Shown here one piece after another: positions 47,101 to 57,425 of a stretch of 64,000 nt of DNA. Source of the stretch: Amoebophrya sp. A120 (lineage: Eukaryota; Sar; Dinophyceae; Syndiniales; Amoebophryaceae). Both the position numbers and the translations under genes were made by a program. Under the pieces are notes generated by a model that made no database searches, had not been told where the DNA came from, and was given only the letters and a program-made list of their open reading frames with translations. Position 1 is the first letter of the stretch, and each line of letters starts with the position of its first letter. Location: the NCBI GenBank assembly GCA_905178155.1, contig CAJINV010000003.1, forward strand, positions 11,334,733 to 11,398,732, given 5' to 3'.

Positions 47101-50100
47101 TAGCCGTAAGCCGCGGCGGACGTTGCTATGCTGTGGGACGAATAGCAAGGGGGTTTGATATGGGTCGAGACTAAGCGCGATGTGCAGAAAGCCGCTGCAC
47201 CTGACGGTAGTAAAGATAGGGAGGAGCCACTGTCTATGGAGATAGTTGCGCCTAGTGCGCGCTAATCGGGATCTGTGTAAACGCGGATACTGGGAACGCC
47301 CTATGCAAACAGGTTTTGCAAGCCCGCGTTTGAAAAACCCAGCGGGAAACACGACCGAAGCCAGAGATGCGTGGTGCGGAGAACATACAAAAACGAACCA
47401 CGCGGGGTGCCCCCGCGACGAACTTTTTTCGCGCGCTACTGTCCCCCGAAGTAAAGGGTTTTCTGATCTCAGATACTAGCCATAGGGTGCGATCAGACCA
47501 GACGCCAATAATAGAAACCGCGCATCCTTCTAACGACGAACCTTTATGGAAAACCCGTAAGCCGCGGGCAATAAAACTACTTTTTTCAAAGTTACACCGG
47601 ATGCATGTGCAGCTTCAGCCGATGGTGAACGGCTGATCGCGATAAAAATTTGCAATCTACAAAAAATTATTTCTAAGTGGTCTCCTTTGGGGCGGGGGCC
47701 GTCGAACCCACGATGATGGGGGGGGCGGGGACCGTTGAACCCAGATAGCTTTCTTCCCCAAGACAAAACCCGCTGGCAAGGCGGGAAAAAAAAACAGCAG
47801 CCCCTGCAAGGACGCGGGTTACGCGGGCTAGCGCTACGAAGGCGAGTCAGGTAAAACAACAACACTACGCAAAAGAAGAAATAAAAGGGCAGAGACCTAA
47901 ATCTACATGGGAAGATGGGGGCAGATGGGAAGATCGGATTTTTTTTCAAAGCAGAAGGAGCGTACGAATTTACGATCAAGCTCCTGAAGGCAACGAACGA
48001 AGGGCGACACACGAGCACGAACCGACGCTGCGCAGTAAGCCGCTGCGCATATAAATTTTTGTCATCATTTTTTAAAAAATTCATCACTAAGCTAGGAGGC
48101 TTGTGCTTCAGTTTCAGTTTCTGTTGACGCATATAAATTCATCACTAAAACTAGATTCATCTCTAAGCTAGGAGGCCGGTGGACGTTGCCTAACATGTAA
48201 CCGGTGTGTCGCTTTCTTTCTTTCTTTCTTTCTTTCTTTCTGGAATTGTGTGACGGTGAGAACCCGCATGCAAAAAAAATTTGGAGAAAAGGAAAAGGGG
48301 CCTCGGCCCTAGCACGCAAAGAGGTTGGCGCCCTGCCTCGAGTATGTCTTCCTTCCTCCCTGCGGAGGCCCAGACTGGTACTATTCTTGCCGCTAGAATG
48401 TTACCAGAAATTATCGCACCTGGAAGTGTTCATACAAATTACTCTGCGAGGTGGGATCTCTGCGACAAAAAGCCGGAAGAATCGGAAGTCAGGCATGACC
48501 ACAAGTTTCTCGCTGTACTGTAGTGCAGGGTAGCAAGGATAGCCGCCTCACAAAGCCGTCCGCTTATCCTGTTTGCAGCGTTACAAATGTCAAAACACGC
48601 CCGGAAACGCCACCCTTGGCGATGCGCATTTTTGCAAGCAATTGCGTAAGCGTAATATGCAAATCTGTATGACAACTCGTCTGGGCTGGGGACGATTTTA
48701 CACAGCATAAAAAAAGTCCCGCGGCCATCCAGAATCGGGCGCCGTAAAGGTGCGCCTTAAAGCGGTGCCGTATCCTGTAGAAAAACGACCTCTCCACCCC
48801 AAACTTCTTGTCATGCAAATTTATTTTCATGCCGCTACGAAATGCTTCTCATGCGCAGCGCCATGAAGCGCATTTTCTAATTCTACTATCTGCTGGGAGG
48901 TGTTTGTCATGCGAGAATCAAGACCAGCGTATCGCTTTTTTATGCGGCTGCACCAGCCAAACAGGATTACAGTAGGAGCCCAAACCTGTCTGGCGAAACA
49001 GCCAAAACTTGCTGGCTTCTGCAGCAAAGTCTCCATCTTGACTCTGGGATGGGGACGCTTTCAATCAGGATATACCGAGACCAACGGTTATCATCCTTGT
49101 TTTCCCGGAATAGTTCTGTGTCCGGGCATAAAAGTGTGGCGCGGCGAGATCTTTGCTGCTCGTGCCCGAGGTATTGCACGGGGTAGCGGAAAAAACTGGC
49201 GAGAGATCGTCCCTGAAGAGGTTCTATATGCGCCATGCTCGCAGTAGTAGAATCGCAATGATAACCAGGGTGATCATTTTTCTTTGTATCTTCTGATGGA
49301 ACACCAGGCCCGAGGGCACCCTCCTCGATCTTCGCCTCACTCTCGTGCGTGGGGCTGGAACACGTGGTCAGCAAGGGGCGTCCTGCAGCCGTAGTCTATC
49401 GCGAGGAAAAGAATCCCCTCCCCATATTGAACCGGCTCCATGTTTCTGAAGATTTCCGGCGCTGATTTGTGGCCACTAGTCGCATTCGTCTTGCAAGTAG
49501 GCAAATCCAGAAAGCCCCCCGCATTATGCAGTCGGTTTATGTTGGTGCTGTTACAACTACAGGGCAGACGTCCGCCACGCTAAGCAGGGCATCGCCTTCC
49601 CTCCTGTCCAGGCTTTCCATGTGCCTGCAGTCCAGTCCTCTACATCAACGGGACAGAGCTGATTCGTGTACACAAAGCCCGCATCTCAGACTTCCGCTTT
49701 CTTTGATACGGAGGGGGATTTTTCATTTTGATATCGTCGCTGTCCTTCTCTTCGCTTGGTCGTGATGTCCATGGCCGTCCTCGTGTCGGCTTTCATCTTT
49801 TTGTGCAGCAATTAAGTCTACTTCGCCAAGTAGACCAGGACAGCTGGGTGATGAGGTCAGTACCTCGCTGCCTTCGTTCGTTTGATACTGATCATGCTCA
49901 ACCGCCTTCATCTCCTCGTCGGTCTGGTAGTGGTGCGTCTTTATTTTTTCTGGTTGTGCTTCATGATGGATTAGGATTCCCGCCCCCTGGCCTTCGTCGT
50001 GCTGAGGACAGTTGTTGGCGGCGTCCTCGTTGTCACCAGCCAGCCCCTGCAAGCTGCCGAGTGGCATCAGCTCGAAGACAAACAGCACCATAATCAAGCT

Positions 50101-53100
50101 GCTGATCACGCAGAAGACATGTGTGTTCAGCTGAAACAGCATGTCGTTGGGATAAAACGTGCCAGTGCGAGTGAGGAACACGATACTGTAGGGGTAGGTC
50201 TTGTAGGTGTTGTCGCGCTGATAGTAGAAAATCGCGGTCTGGACGCAGTAGAAAAAAATCAGAAAACAACCGGTGGTGGCCAGAATCTCGAACAAATCCG
50301 CAGAGCCAAAGATCGGTAAGATACAGGCTCGACGACCGTCGACCTCCACCAAAAGATCCGTGGGTGATGATGTGGAGGAGGTAGGCAAAGGTTTATCCAT
50401 CACCATCTCCCCCAGGCTTGTACTCGCATATTGGTCGTGAAAAGGTGCTGCAGTAAGAGAGTTCTTGCACTCCACCTGCTCCTCGTTCTCAATTCCAAAA
50501 ACCTTGGCGTCGTTGACAACTCTTAGCTCGGACAACTCCGCAGGCCGTGCGAAGCCTCGAGTAGACGAGAGTCCCATACTCAGGGTTTCAAGCGGAACTC
50601 GCAGAGGGTCGAAAAACTTAGGCGTTGATCCAACTGGAAGCAGGAACCGCATGGGCATAAAGTCGCATGCTCTACCTCGCAGGGCGGCCTTACTAGAACT
50701 TCCGGCACCAGGTGGCACAGGCTGCAGTATTGACTCTTGTTGTTCAGTAGTTTGCTGTACGTCTATGAAAGATGACGACAACGACATTGTCATTGACCTG
50801 CCTCGCAAAAGCGAGCAGGCATTGTCAGAAGGTTGTTCGCGATCGTGTTCTTCTTTATTTTCGATTTTATTGGGCACGGGCCCCACTTGATGTTGTCTTG
50901 CTGCTCTGTGTGTGCTAGTGCGCGGCGTGCATCTGCTCTGCCCATTAATATTCTCGGGGCCGCATTTGATATCTTTGAACACATCAGTGCGTTGACTTGT
51001 ATGTTTCGCATGCTCCACGGTAGAAACTCGATGTTTGACCTGCTCGTCCACAGATGCAGAAGCTTCCTCCGAACCTGCTGCGCGGACATCGACATCTCTA
51101 CTTTCGCCGTTAAAAATGAACTCGAAATTATTCTCCGGCGAAGACGAACTCAAAGCTCTGCCGAGGAGCGTGAAGTTGCGCACGAGAAAGGAATGCCACT
51201 GCGTTTCCTGAGCGTTAGTGCGACGGAAATACCGCTGCGTCCACGAGAAGGACTCGTCGCGTTCGAGGTGTTGAGGCGGTTCGTAAAAAACCGCAAGGCC
51301 GTAGTTGTTTGCGAAACTCTTTGTCAGTGCCTCCGGCGGTTGGGCACAATTTCTGGTCCTTGTGGCGGTCTCTGAAGATTTTTCGGAGGCGTGGCCGCCG
51401 CGTGTCCAGGCAGTAATTTTCCCCGTGAAGAGGAGGAGAACTGACCACTCGCAAAGGGACAGCAAGATCGTCGCCACGGTTTGGGTCATGTGGGTTCTTA
51501 TTTGCGGTGTGTGAGGCTGTCCGGAACCTGGATCTTCTGCGGCTTCTGCCACCTCCTCGACCACGACCCGGCCGTGCCACTCGCCGACAAACGCACTGCC
51601 GACCAACTGCGCCAGCAGGAGCATTATGGATGTGTCAGAGTTGAAATCGACAAAGTTGAAAGAATTTGCCATGCATAAAATGGATGCCAGTTGGAACCGA
51701 GTTTCTAAGTGGCGCATGACAAATTTCGGCGGTCCCGAAATGCAGTTTGTCATGCTGTTTAGGCAAAGAAGAGTGATTTTCTTATGCTACTTTAGCAGCT
51801 CGAGCTGTAACCCCAAACAAGCTTACAATCGGCCTCACTTGCCTGCTCTGCAACGCACGTGCCTCGGGTCATGCATTTCATGCATTACAGATTATTTCAA
51901 CTTTGACGATTTCAAGCCTGACGCTTCCATAAGCATCCACACTAGTGTAGTTGTGCAGCGGCTTGAGCGACGCGGATCGCCCAGCAGAACCCGGCGGAGC
52001 GTCTCCCTCGCTTCGACAGAGGGCAGCAATCGCTTCACGAACAAGCACGATCGGCCTGGTGCAGGAGGAGCAGACGATGCGGCGGTCGTGGCAGAAGTGA
52101 CTGATGTTGTGGTCCTTGACCAACTTCTTCCACGTCCAATATCATCTACATCTTTCTCTTTCATATTGTTTCTACACTCTGATTCCTGGACTTCTTGCTC
52201 AACCTCATGCTTCGCCGTGTCGTTTGTCGTTGTGCTTGAGGGCCGCGTCGTTGTACTTGAAGGCTGCATTAGGTCGACCTCCATAGGCGGCGCCGGCGCA
52301 GCTGTGAGATTGATGATCCCACCTTCATCGCCTGGCTTCTCTGCTGACGAGACTTCATGAACAATGAGAGCATCGCTCAGTACCTGGATGAGAAGAAAAA
52401 AAACAACCTGCGCAAAAAAGAAAACACGGGCGAGATGCTGGCTGGTGCGTTTTGTGCCAGGAAACTGCCACATGCCCCACATTTCCCTTTGCCGCCAGTT
52501 CCGCCACTCGGGCTCAACCCGGAGATCGTGCGCTACATTTGTCCAAACGTCGCGCCCAATGATGTACTCGAAGAGCACGCGGCCCGTCGCCGGATCCCGT
52601 TGCCGCTGAATCGTAATTGGCGCCGTGAACCGCAACTGCCGGTATCCGTGCCCCCCCTCTTCAGGCGGCTTTTCCTGAAAGTAGAGCACGTCCGGTTGCA
52701 GCAGCAGTTCTCGAAAGGCATACAGTGCTGTACTAGTAGCAGCAGATTCATTTTCGTCAGCAGTCCTCGCGTTGTGGTCCATGTGTCCAACGTCGTCCTC
52801 GTCGTCGGGAGGTGACAATTGTGACGCGTTCAGCGCTCGGGGTGGAGCTCCTGCGGCCTCCCCAGGATCTAGTGCGACGTCGCTGCTGGTGTCCTCTTCT
52901 AGTTTCGCAACTTTATTACCTCCTCCAGGGGTGGCTGCAAGTTTTTGCATTTTGCCTTCGCTGTCGGTGGTCCCGTACGCTGCAGCAGGTCCCGCTGACG
53001 GCGCGTCGTAGTTGTTTTCATACCCATAAGTGCGAAAAGCAGCGTACTCCTCGTTGTCGAGCCTTCGTGTAGTGCCGAGAAAAAGAAGAAAAAAGGCCAG

Positions 53101-53541
53101 GAAGAACAACCACCTCAGATGCTTGAGAGGCAATTGAACCTCCTGGCGCCACGTCGCCTTGCGCTCTACAATTCTAATCCACATCCACACATACAGCGCA
53201 ACCAAGATGAGGCCCAGATGCACTCCAACCTGAAACACCACCCGGGAGATCAAGGAGAGCATATCGTAGCAGGGCCCGAAACACTGCATGTCCTTGTTCC
53301 ATTTGACACCCGTATACGAAAGCCTCGGGTCTACATGAAAATTGGTCGAGATCCGGAAGTCGCGAACCACCCGTGCCCAGCCGACGCGGCTAAATCCCGC
53401 AAGCAGGAAGGCGATCAACAGGCTCAGATAGATCAGAAAAAAACCATTGCGAATGAAAAAGCTTATGTCGTTGAAATAGTGCAGCCGCCGGAACAAAGCC
53501 GCGTGAAGCGGCACAGTCCGAGCTGTCTTACGGGGCGACAT
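44194..53541 (-). CDS. Multi-pass membrane protein, seven exons, about 1559 residues
   Basis: Exons 5' to 3': 53541-51932, 51619-49734, 49391-49073, 48765-48710, 46508-46356, 45920-45495 and 44423-44194, ending in TGA. About 12 hydrophobic segments are visible: four in exon 1 (near residues 28-50, 97-123, 142-157, 371-394), one created across the first junction (TTTLVWM-LLLAQLVGSAFV), three more in exon 2 (for example SLCEWSVLLLF; LATTGCFLIFFYCVQTAIFY; VISSLIMVLFVFEL), two around exons 4-5 (RFWMAAGLF; ATALLLGVAFVVLCTMF) and two in exon 7 (VVCVFSVVAFAVL; IEYIIIFGTNLFLLV). Long Ser/Glu/His-rich loops separate them. The RYRFKAHLYGARFW stretch before a membrane segment resembles juxtamembrane sequences of alveolate multi-pass channels or transporters, but I cannot name the family. 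The start ATG follows TAG-ATCAAC, which could be a trans-splice acceptor. Confidence 0.72.
44429..45494. mobile_element. Last intron of the membrane-protein gene, carries dispersed repeat copy B
   Basis: High arm (minus strand) TATGTAGTGAGGTCACGAGC, low arm TATCACACAGAAAAACGC. The frame joins correctly (TTIE-ATLGQVGRC), but the flanking 5-mers (GGCTT, CTTCT) do not match and the arms pair poorly, so the exact borders or number of elements are uncertain. About 45010-45494 is homologous to 40080-40585. Confidence 0.45.
45926..46355. mobile_element. Intron formed by inverted-repeat element, GAGTAAAA class (430 bp)
   Basis: Arms TTTCCTGAGTAAAGACGTC and, on the minus strand, TATCCTGAGTAAGAGCTTC; exact flanks GAAGG on both sides. 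Exons join as IWRL-RRRILQ. The minus-strand arm supplies an in-frame TGA, which is why the exon looks like a C-terminus when read alone. Confidence 0.8.
46514..48709. mobile_element. Long intron bounded by GAGTAAAA-class arms (2196 bp)
   Basis: Low arm TATTCTAAGTAAAAACGCC, high arm on the minus strand TATGCTGTGTAAAATCGTC, flanks AAAAA on both sides. Exons join as WMAAGLF-FCPTGC. The interior includes a (TTTC)n run at 48205-48240. The poly-A flank is low-complexity, so it is weak evidence on its own. Confidence 0.6.
48205..48240. repeat. (TTTC)n microsatellite
   Basis: About eight tandem TTTC units within the long intron of the membrane-protein gene. Confidence 0.85.
48771..49072. mobile_element. 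Intron formed by inverted-repeat element (302 bp)
   Basis: Low arm TATCCTGTAGAAAAACGACC, high arm on the minus strand TATCCTGATTGAAAGCGTCC, flanks TGCCG and TACCG. Precise removal joins NRWSRY to RFKAHLYGARFW in frame. Confidence 0.75.
49397..49733. mobile_element. Intron formed by inverted-repeat element (337 bp)
   Basis: Low arm TATCGCGAGGAAAAGAATCC, high arm on the minus strand TATCAAAATGAAAAATCCCC, flanks TAGTC and TCGTC. Read alone, the upstream exon would end with a TGA inside the arm. Removal continues the protein as RRTATTAAGRPLLTT. Confidence 0.75.
51625..51931. mobile_element. Intron formed by inverted-repeat element, TATGGAAGCG class (307 bp)
   Basis: Arms of about 50 bases match at most positions: TATGGATGTGTCAGAGTTGA low and, on the minus strand, TATGGAAGCGTCAGGCTTGA high, both followed by AATCG-C-CAAAGTTGAAA. 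Exact flanks AGCAT at 51620-51624 and 51932-51936. Removal rebuilds a complete hydrophobic segment in the membrane protein (VWM-LLLAQLVG), one of the clearest junctions in the window. Confidence 0.88.
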
Positions 53542-55552
53542 GTTGATCTACGTGATCTCGTCACGCCAAAGAAAGTATGAACTCCAATCACGACAAGGTC
53601 CTTGAAGGAGAAGCAACGAATTCGAAAATCTGACCAAGAGAAAGCGCATTCGACGGAAGTAGTACTTACACAACGGATATCTTCATCCACGAGGACGCTG
53701 GAAGATTATTGCATTGGCGTGCTCTACCAAGTACGTCCTTCGGAGAATTATAGTTGCTTTTCAGCACATTGCTTCAAAACAAGAGTGAAGCGAAAAAATG
53801 TCCAATGTTGCTTTCAAATGCTTTCACTGGCAAAAATGGGATCTCATCGAACAACTTATATAGAAGAAAGGACCAACATCTTCCTGACCAGCGTAGATTA
53901 GAACTTGTCGACATTCTTGAGACTACTCCTCTCAAACTGCCACTTGCGCTATTTAAGAGATGGTCCACATTCACCCAAGGGATTGCAACAAGTATTGTGC
54001 TTCGATCGCTTTTGTTTCCCCAGCACCCCGACAGGCGAATGCTTGCGGAATATGATCTACACGGCTTGTTATCGTTATTTGTTTCCTCTCTGTATCACAG
54101 ACCGTGCGGCGAAAAGTCCAAGCAACAAGTTGTGAGCTATTACTTTATTATATCATACGACTGACCGACACCGACCAGCACCAGCCACATCCGTGCTCCT
54201 GTGCCGTAGCCATTTTGGCTCAAGGGCTCATATCCATTAAGAGAAGTACAACATTAGATACCGTGTCGGAACTGGGGCCCACTGCACTGGGCCCCTTGAG
54301 AGTAGGTCCTGGGCAGCCTGGGCCACTTTAGAGTAGGCCCGCTTCAATGGACTGGGCTTTGTGGTGGTCGGCGGTGGCCTCTTCACATGTGGCTGGCTAG
54401 AATGGGGCAGGGAACGACGCAACGCTTTGCACCACGGGCACGCGACTACCCGATGACAGTATGGACGCCGATCCGGGCAGGAGCACATGCCCCCCACGAC
54501 TAATGTACCTATTTGTAAGTATTTAGTTTCCTACGACTAGTGGACCAAGCTAACCCTCACCTTAACCCTCTGGGGCGATTATGTAACTCGGCAGCTAGTA
54601 TGTGCAGCGTCATATAAACTCTCTGCATGGTTGTTGTATGTTGCTCAGAGAATTTTTCATAATAAAAAGAATGGCCGACATCTGATCTTCTCGGACTCAG
54701 ATCTGCAAAGATTCGCACTGAGCTTATGCCTCACTTCGGTGGGCCGTGGTCAGCGGTGGCCTCTTCACATATGACTCGATCGACAGGGGCAGAGCTCCGC
54801 CTAATTACCCCAGGCTCACGAATACCAAATGCCAGTGTGGACGAGGTGGCGCGAGGAGTACCACAACAAGTTTACTTAACCTGCGACCGAGCGACTAGGC
54901 CCTCCGCTACCGCATCGAGCCTGTGCGAGAAGCAAAAGCAGCTCTTAAAACTTTTTTGGTACCACCCTCCTATGTATTTGAACAGGACCAAAACACCTTG
55001 CCCGGGCACGAAACAGAAGCGCTACAATTAAGAACGCTGCTCTTCCCGTTGCTCAGTCGAAGTAAGTACTGACTTAGATAAACGCCTCCAAACGTTAACG
55101 TCGGAAGGGCACCACACGTGTTGAGTTTATTGCTTCTTGTTTCCCTATATTTACAAGCTGTGCTAGTAGCGCGCCACGGGGTATCGATATCGTCCAGTTG
55201 AGACCGGCCGACTGATGCCCGAGGGCCCGATACTGTCTAGAGTCCGAAGACTCGAGCTATCTAATTCTAAACGAGGTGTATATTAATGTCTAGCTTCCTA
55301 AGAAGCTTAAACCGATATACTCCGAGGAGAATTGTAAACAAGTTGTTTTGTGATCTCAGATCTACGAGGGATCTATTAGAACTAGTCTCCGAGGAGCTCG
55401 GGCTAATCGCGGCTAGTCTCCGAAGAGAAAAAAAAAAGATCAGGATCTGATGCTGACAAGCAGAAGTTATCTGGTTTTTTCTGTTTTTTATTGTCAGTCG
55501 CTCCTGAATCTCAGAACTTCTTTCGCCGTCTTTCCTAATAGAAGCGAAGACC
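53542..55552. other. Intergenic stretch with spliced-leader relic
   Basis: Between the 5' end of the membrane-protein gene and the 3' end of the ankyrin gene. It holds the spliced-leader sequence at 54203 and two diverged direct copies of a GCGGTGGCCTCTTCACAT-containing segment (about 54365 and 54752). No coding exon was recognised on either strand. Confidence 0.5.
54203..54224 (+). other. Dinoflagellate spliced-leader sequence, relic copy
   Basis: The plus strand carries G plus CCGTAGCCATTTTGGCTCAA plus G, an exact match to the conserved 22-nt dinoflagellate trans-spliced leader. A functional SL RNA gene would have a GT donor directly after CTCAAG; here GGCTCATA follows. So it is more likely a relic left when a trans-spliced mRNA was reverse-transcribed and reinserted, a process known in dinoflagellates. 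No obvious retrocopied gene or poly-A tail was recognised downstream. Confidence 0.85.
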
Positions 55553-56380
55553 TCACGTTTCTCTGCCGTGCCACCTGGCAATCGCAAACCCCACCAGGAG
55601 CTGCTCCATGCGTAAATGCCCGCACTGCTTTGCCTTCTCGATGGGTGTTTCGCCGATGGCATTCAGCGCATGCAGTTTGGCCTTCTTCTTCAGCAGCACC
55701 CTCGCCACGTCGCGGTGGTCTCTTTCCGCGGCCAAGTGCAGCGGCGTTGCCCGTAACCTCGCGTCGGGGCGCGCATCGATCAGCCAGGGAAAGCGGTCGC
55801 ACAGCAGCGTCGCTACCTCAGCGGAAGCGTGTAAGGCCGTGAGGTGCAGCGCCGCCCATCCCTCGGTGTCCTGGGCCAGCAACAAGGTCGTCCATTTCAA
55901 CTCCTCTCGAGGGAGGTCCGTCTGCCATCCGGGCGTCATGTGGTGCGGCTGATCGCCGAAGATGCCGGAGTCGAGCAGCTTCCTGACTCCTTCGACGTCG
56001 TTCACCTTGATCAACTCGAAAAAATACTGCACCGCGCGGTCTCGAACCCGCCCAATGTCTCGGCGGGGGGACTGCAGTTCCGACCCCCGCCGCGGCAGCT
56101 GCTGCTTATCGCTGCACAGCTTTGCCAGTAAATCGTCCTGCTTGGCGCGGTGCACGGCTGTGCGGGGCTCGGCCTCCTTCCATGCATCAAGAATGTCAAA
56201 CTTGTTCGGCCCAAAGAACCGCTGAAATTGCGTGTACGTGAAGAGGCGCCCATCGGCGGCACACCGCAGCGCGTCGCCCTCCACATCCATGCCCGGAAGC
56301 ATATTGTCCCCGTCTAGAATCGATCGCATGTTATTCAACACGCGGTCGGAAATGACGAACTCGTCCTGTTGATCGCCCAT
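55553..56380 (-). CDS. Ankyrin-repeat protein, 275 residues
   Basis: A single open exon from ATG at 56380 to TGA. Residues 1-115 hold no recognised domain. From about 119 there are stacked ankyrin-type repeats: an N-terminal degenerate one (ELIKVNDVEGVRKLLDSGIF), then GWAALHLTALHASAEVATLL, ATPLHLAAERDHRDVARVLL and a final ETPIEKAKQCGHLRMEQLL. The TPLHLAA core is canonical. Such proteins act as protein-binding scaffolds; the partner cannot be told. The start is the first in-frame ATG (MGDQQDEF), with a possible trans-splice acceptor (ACTCAG) about 30 bases upstream. It is the only gene here without an element in its coding region. Confidence 0.85.
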   Translation of the reverse strand: MGDQQDEFVISDRVLNNMRSILDGDNMLPGMDVEGDALRCAADGRLFTYTQFQRFFGPNKFDILDAWKEAEPRTAVHRAKQDDLLAKLCSDKQQLPRRGSELQSPRRDIGRVRDRAVQYFFELIKVNDVEGVRKLLDSGIFGDQPHHMTPGWQTDLPREELKWTTLLLAQDTEGWAALHLTALHASAEVATLLCDRFPWLIDARPDARLRATPLHLAAERDHRDVARVLLKKKAKLHALNAIGETPIEKAKQCGHLRMEQLLVGFAIARWHGRET

Positions 56381-57425
56381 TTTTTTGTTCGCGCACGATC
56401 GATTTCCTGCTGAGTAGTTCTTCTATTTTCTTTCTGCACGCAAAGGATGGCAAAAACAGATGACGAACTAGGACGACCTTGTGTCGCTTACATCTATGTA
56501 TTTTTTTCTTCTGATGTTTATTTCCATGCAGCGCCCACGCATTGGTGGCGCTCTTGGGCAATATCAATATATCTTTACGTAAAGGTAGCAATAAGAACAA
56601 AAACGAGTCTTGGAAACTACGATAGATGCCACGATGTCTACATGATTCAACATGACACGGCCCCAGCCGCCAACATACCCATTTTTTTCCTAAATCGTTA
56701 TCGTCCTGGTGGTCGTGGTCCGGCGGGTGTACATAATTCGAGGCGCCCTGCAGGTAGTGCAACGCTTGGATTAGGATTAGCCTTATCGTAATCGACGGAA
56801 TACTAAATCAAGGACCGACTCCTGGAGCTTCGGTGCTGCGTGCGCGAGCACAAGTATTACTTTATCAGTTGAGATTGCAGCAATCTCAAGCCGCGAGGTC
56901 AAGAACCGAATGAAATCTGAAACCACTGGATTTCCCCACGTCGACGTACAATAGACTAGCTACCGAAGGCAATAGACTAGCTACCGACCTGTCTCGCTGG
57001 CTCTATCAAAACCATGCCCCCAATATTAAACCAACGACCCTAGTATTCAACGAAGTACTTTTTCGACAGAGCGATATTGCAGTTGGAGCAGGGCGCCACC
57101 ACTACCGAACTTCCGTCTAAGGATGCAAATTACCCACAATTATTCTCTATAGTACCACATTGCAAACATGTTTACCACCGACCAGTGCATAATTATAATT
57201 ATTGGAATCTTCCCGCCAAAAACAAATATTAAATCGAACAAGTTTATAATTGATTCCCAGAAGCACGACTCAAGGATTTTTTTATGCGCTATGCTGTTGA
57301 CTCTGCGATTTTTTTGTCGTCAGTGCCTGCAGCTCCCCTGCGTAAGTAGTGCGAGTCATCGATTAAAAAAAACGATCCCGATGCGCCCTCACCGATTTCA
57401 TCGGAAGGGGGCAGCTCGCACATTT
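56381..57425. other. Intergenic, no gene seen
   Basis: Mixed-composition DNA with a short direct duplication CAATAGACTAGCTACCGA at about 56950-56987. No coding stretch on either strand could be supported. Confidence 0.5.

Noticed and set aside
49728-52360. Plus-strand ORFs of 100-240 codons opposite the membrane-protein gene
   Set aside because: Antisense shadows; the minus strand has hydrophobic segments and in-frame junctions that explain the region.
54203-54224. Functional spliced-leader RNA gene
   Set aside because: No GT donor follows the leader and no tandem array is present; kept as a relic instead.
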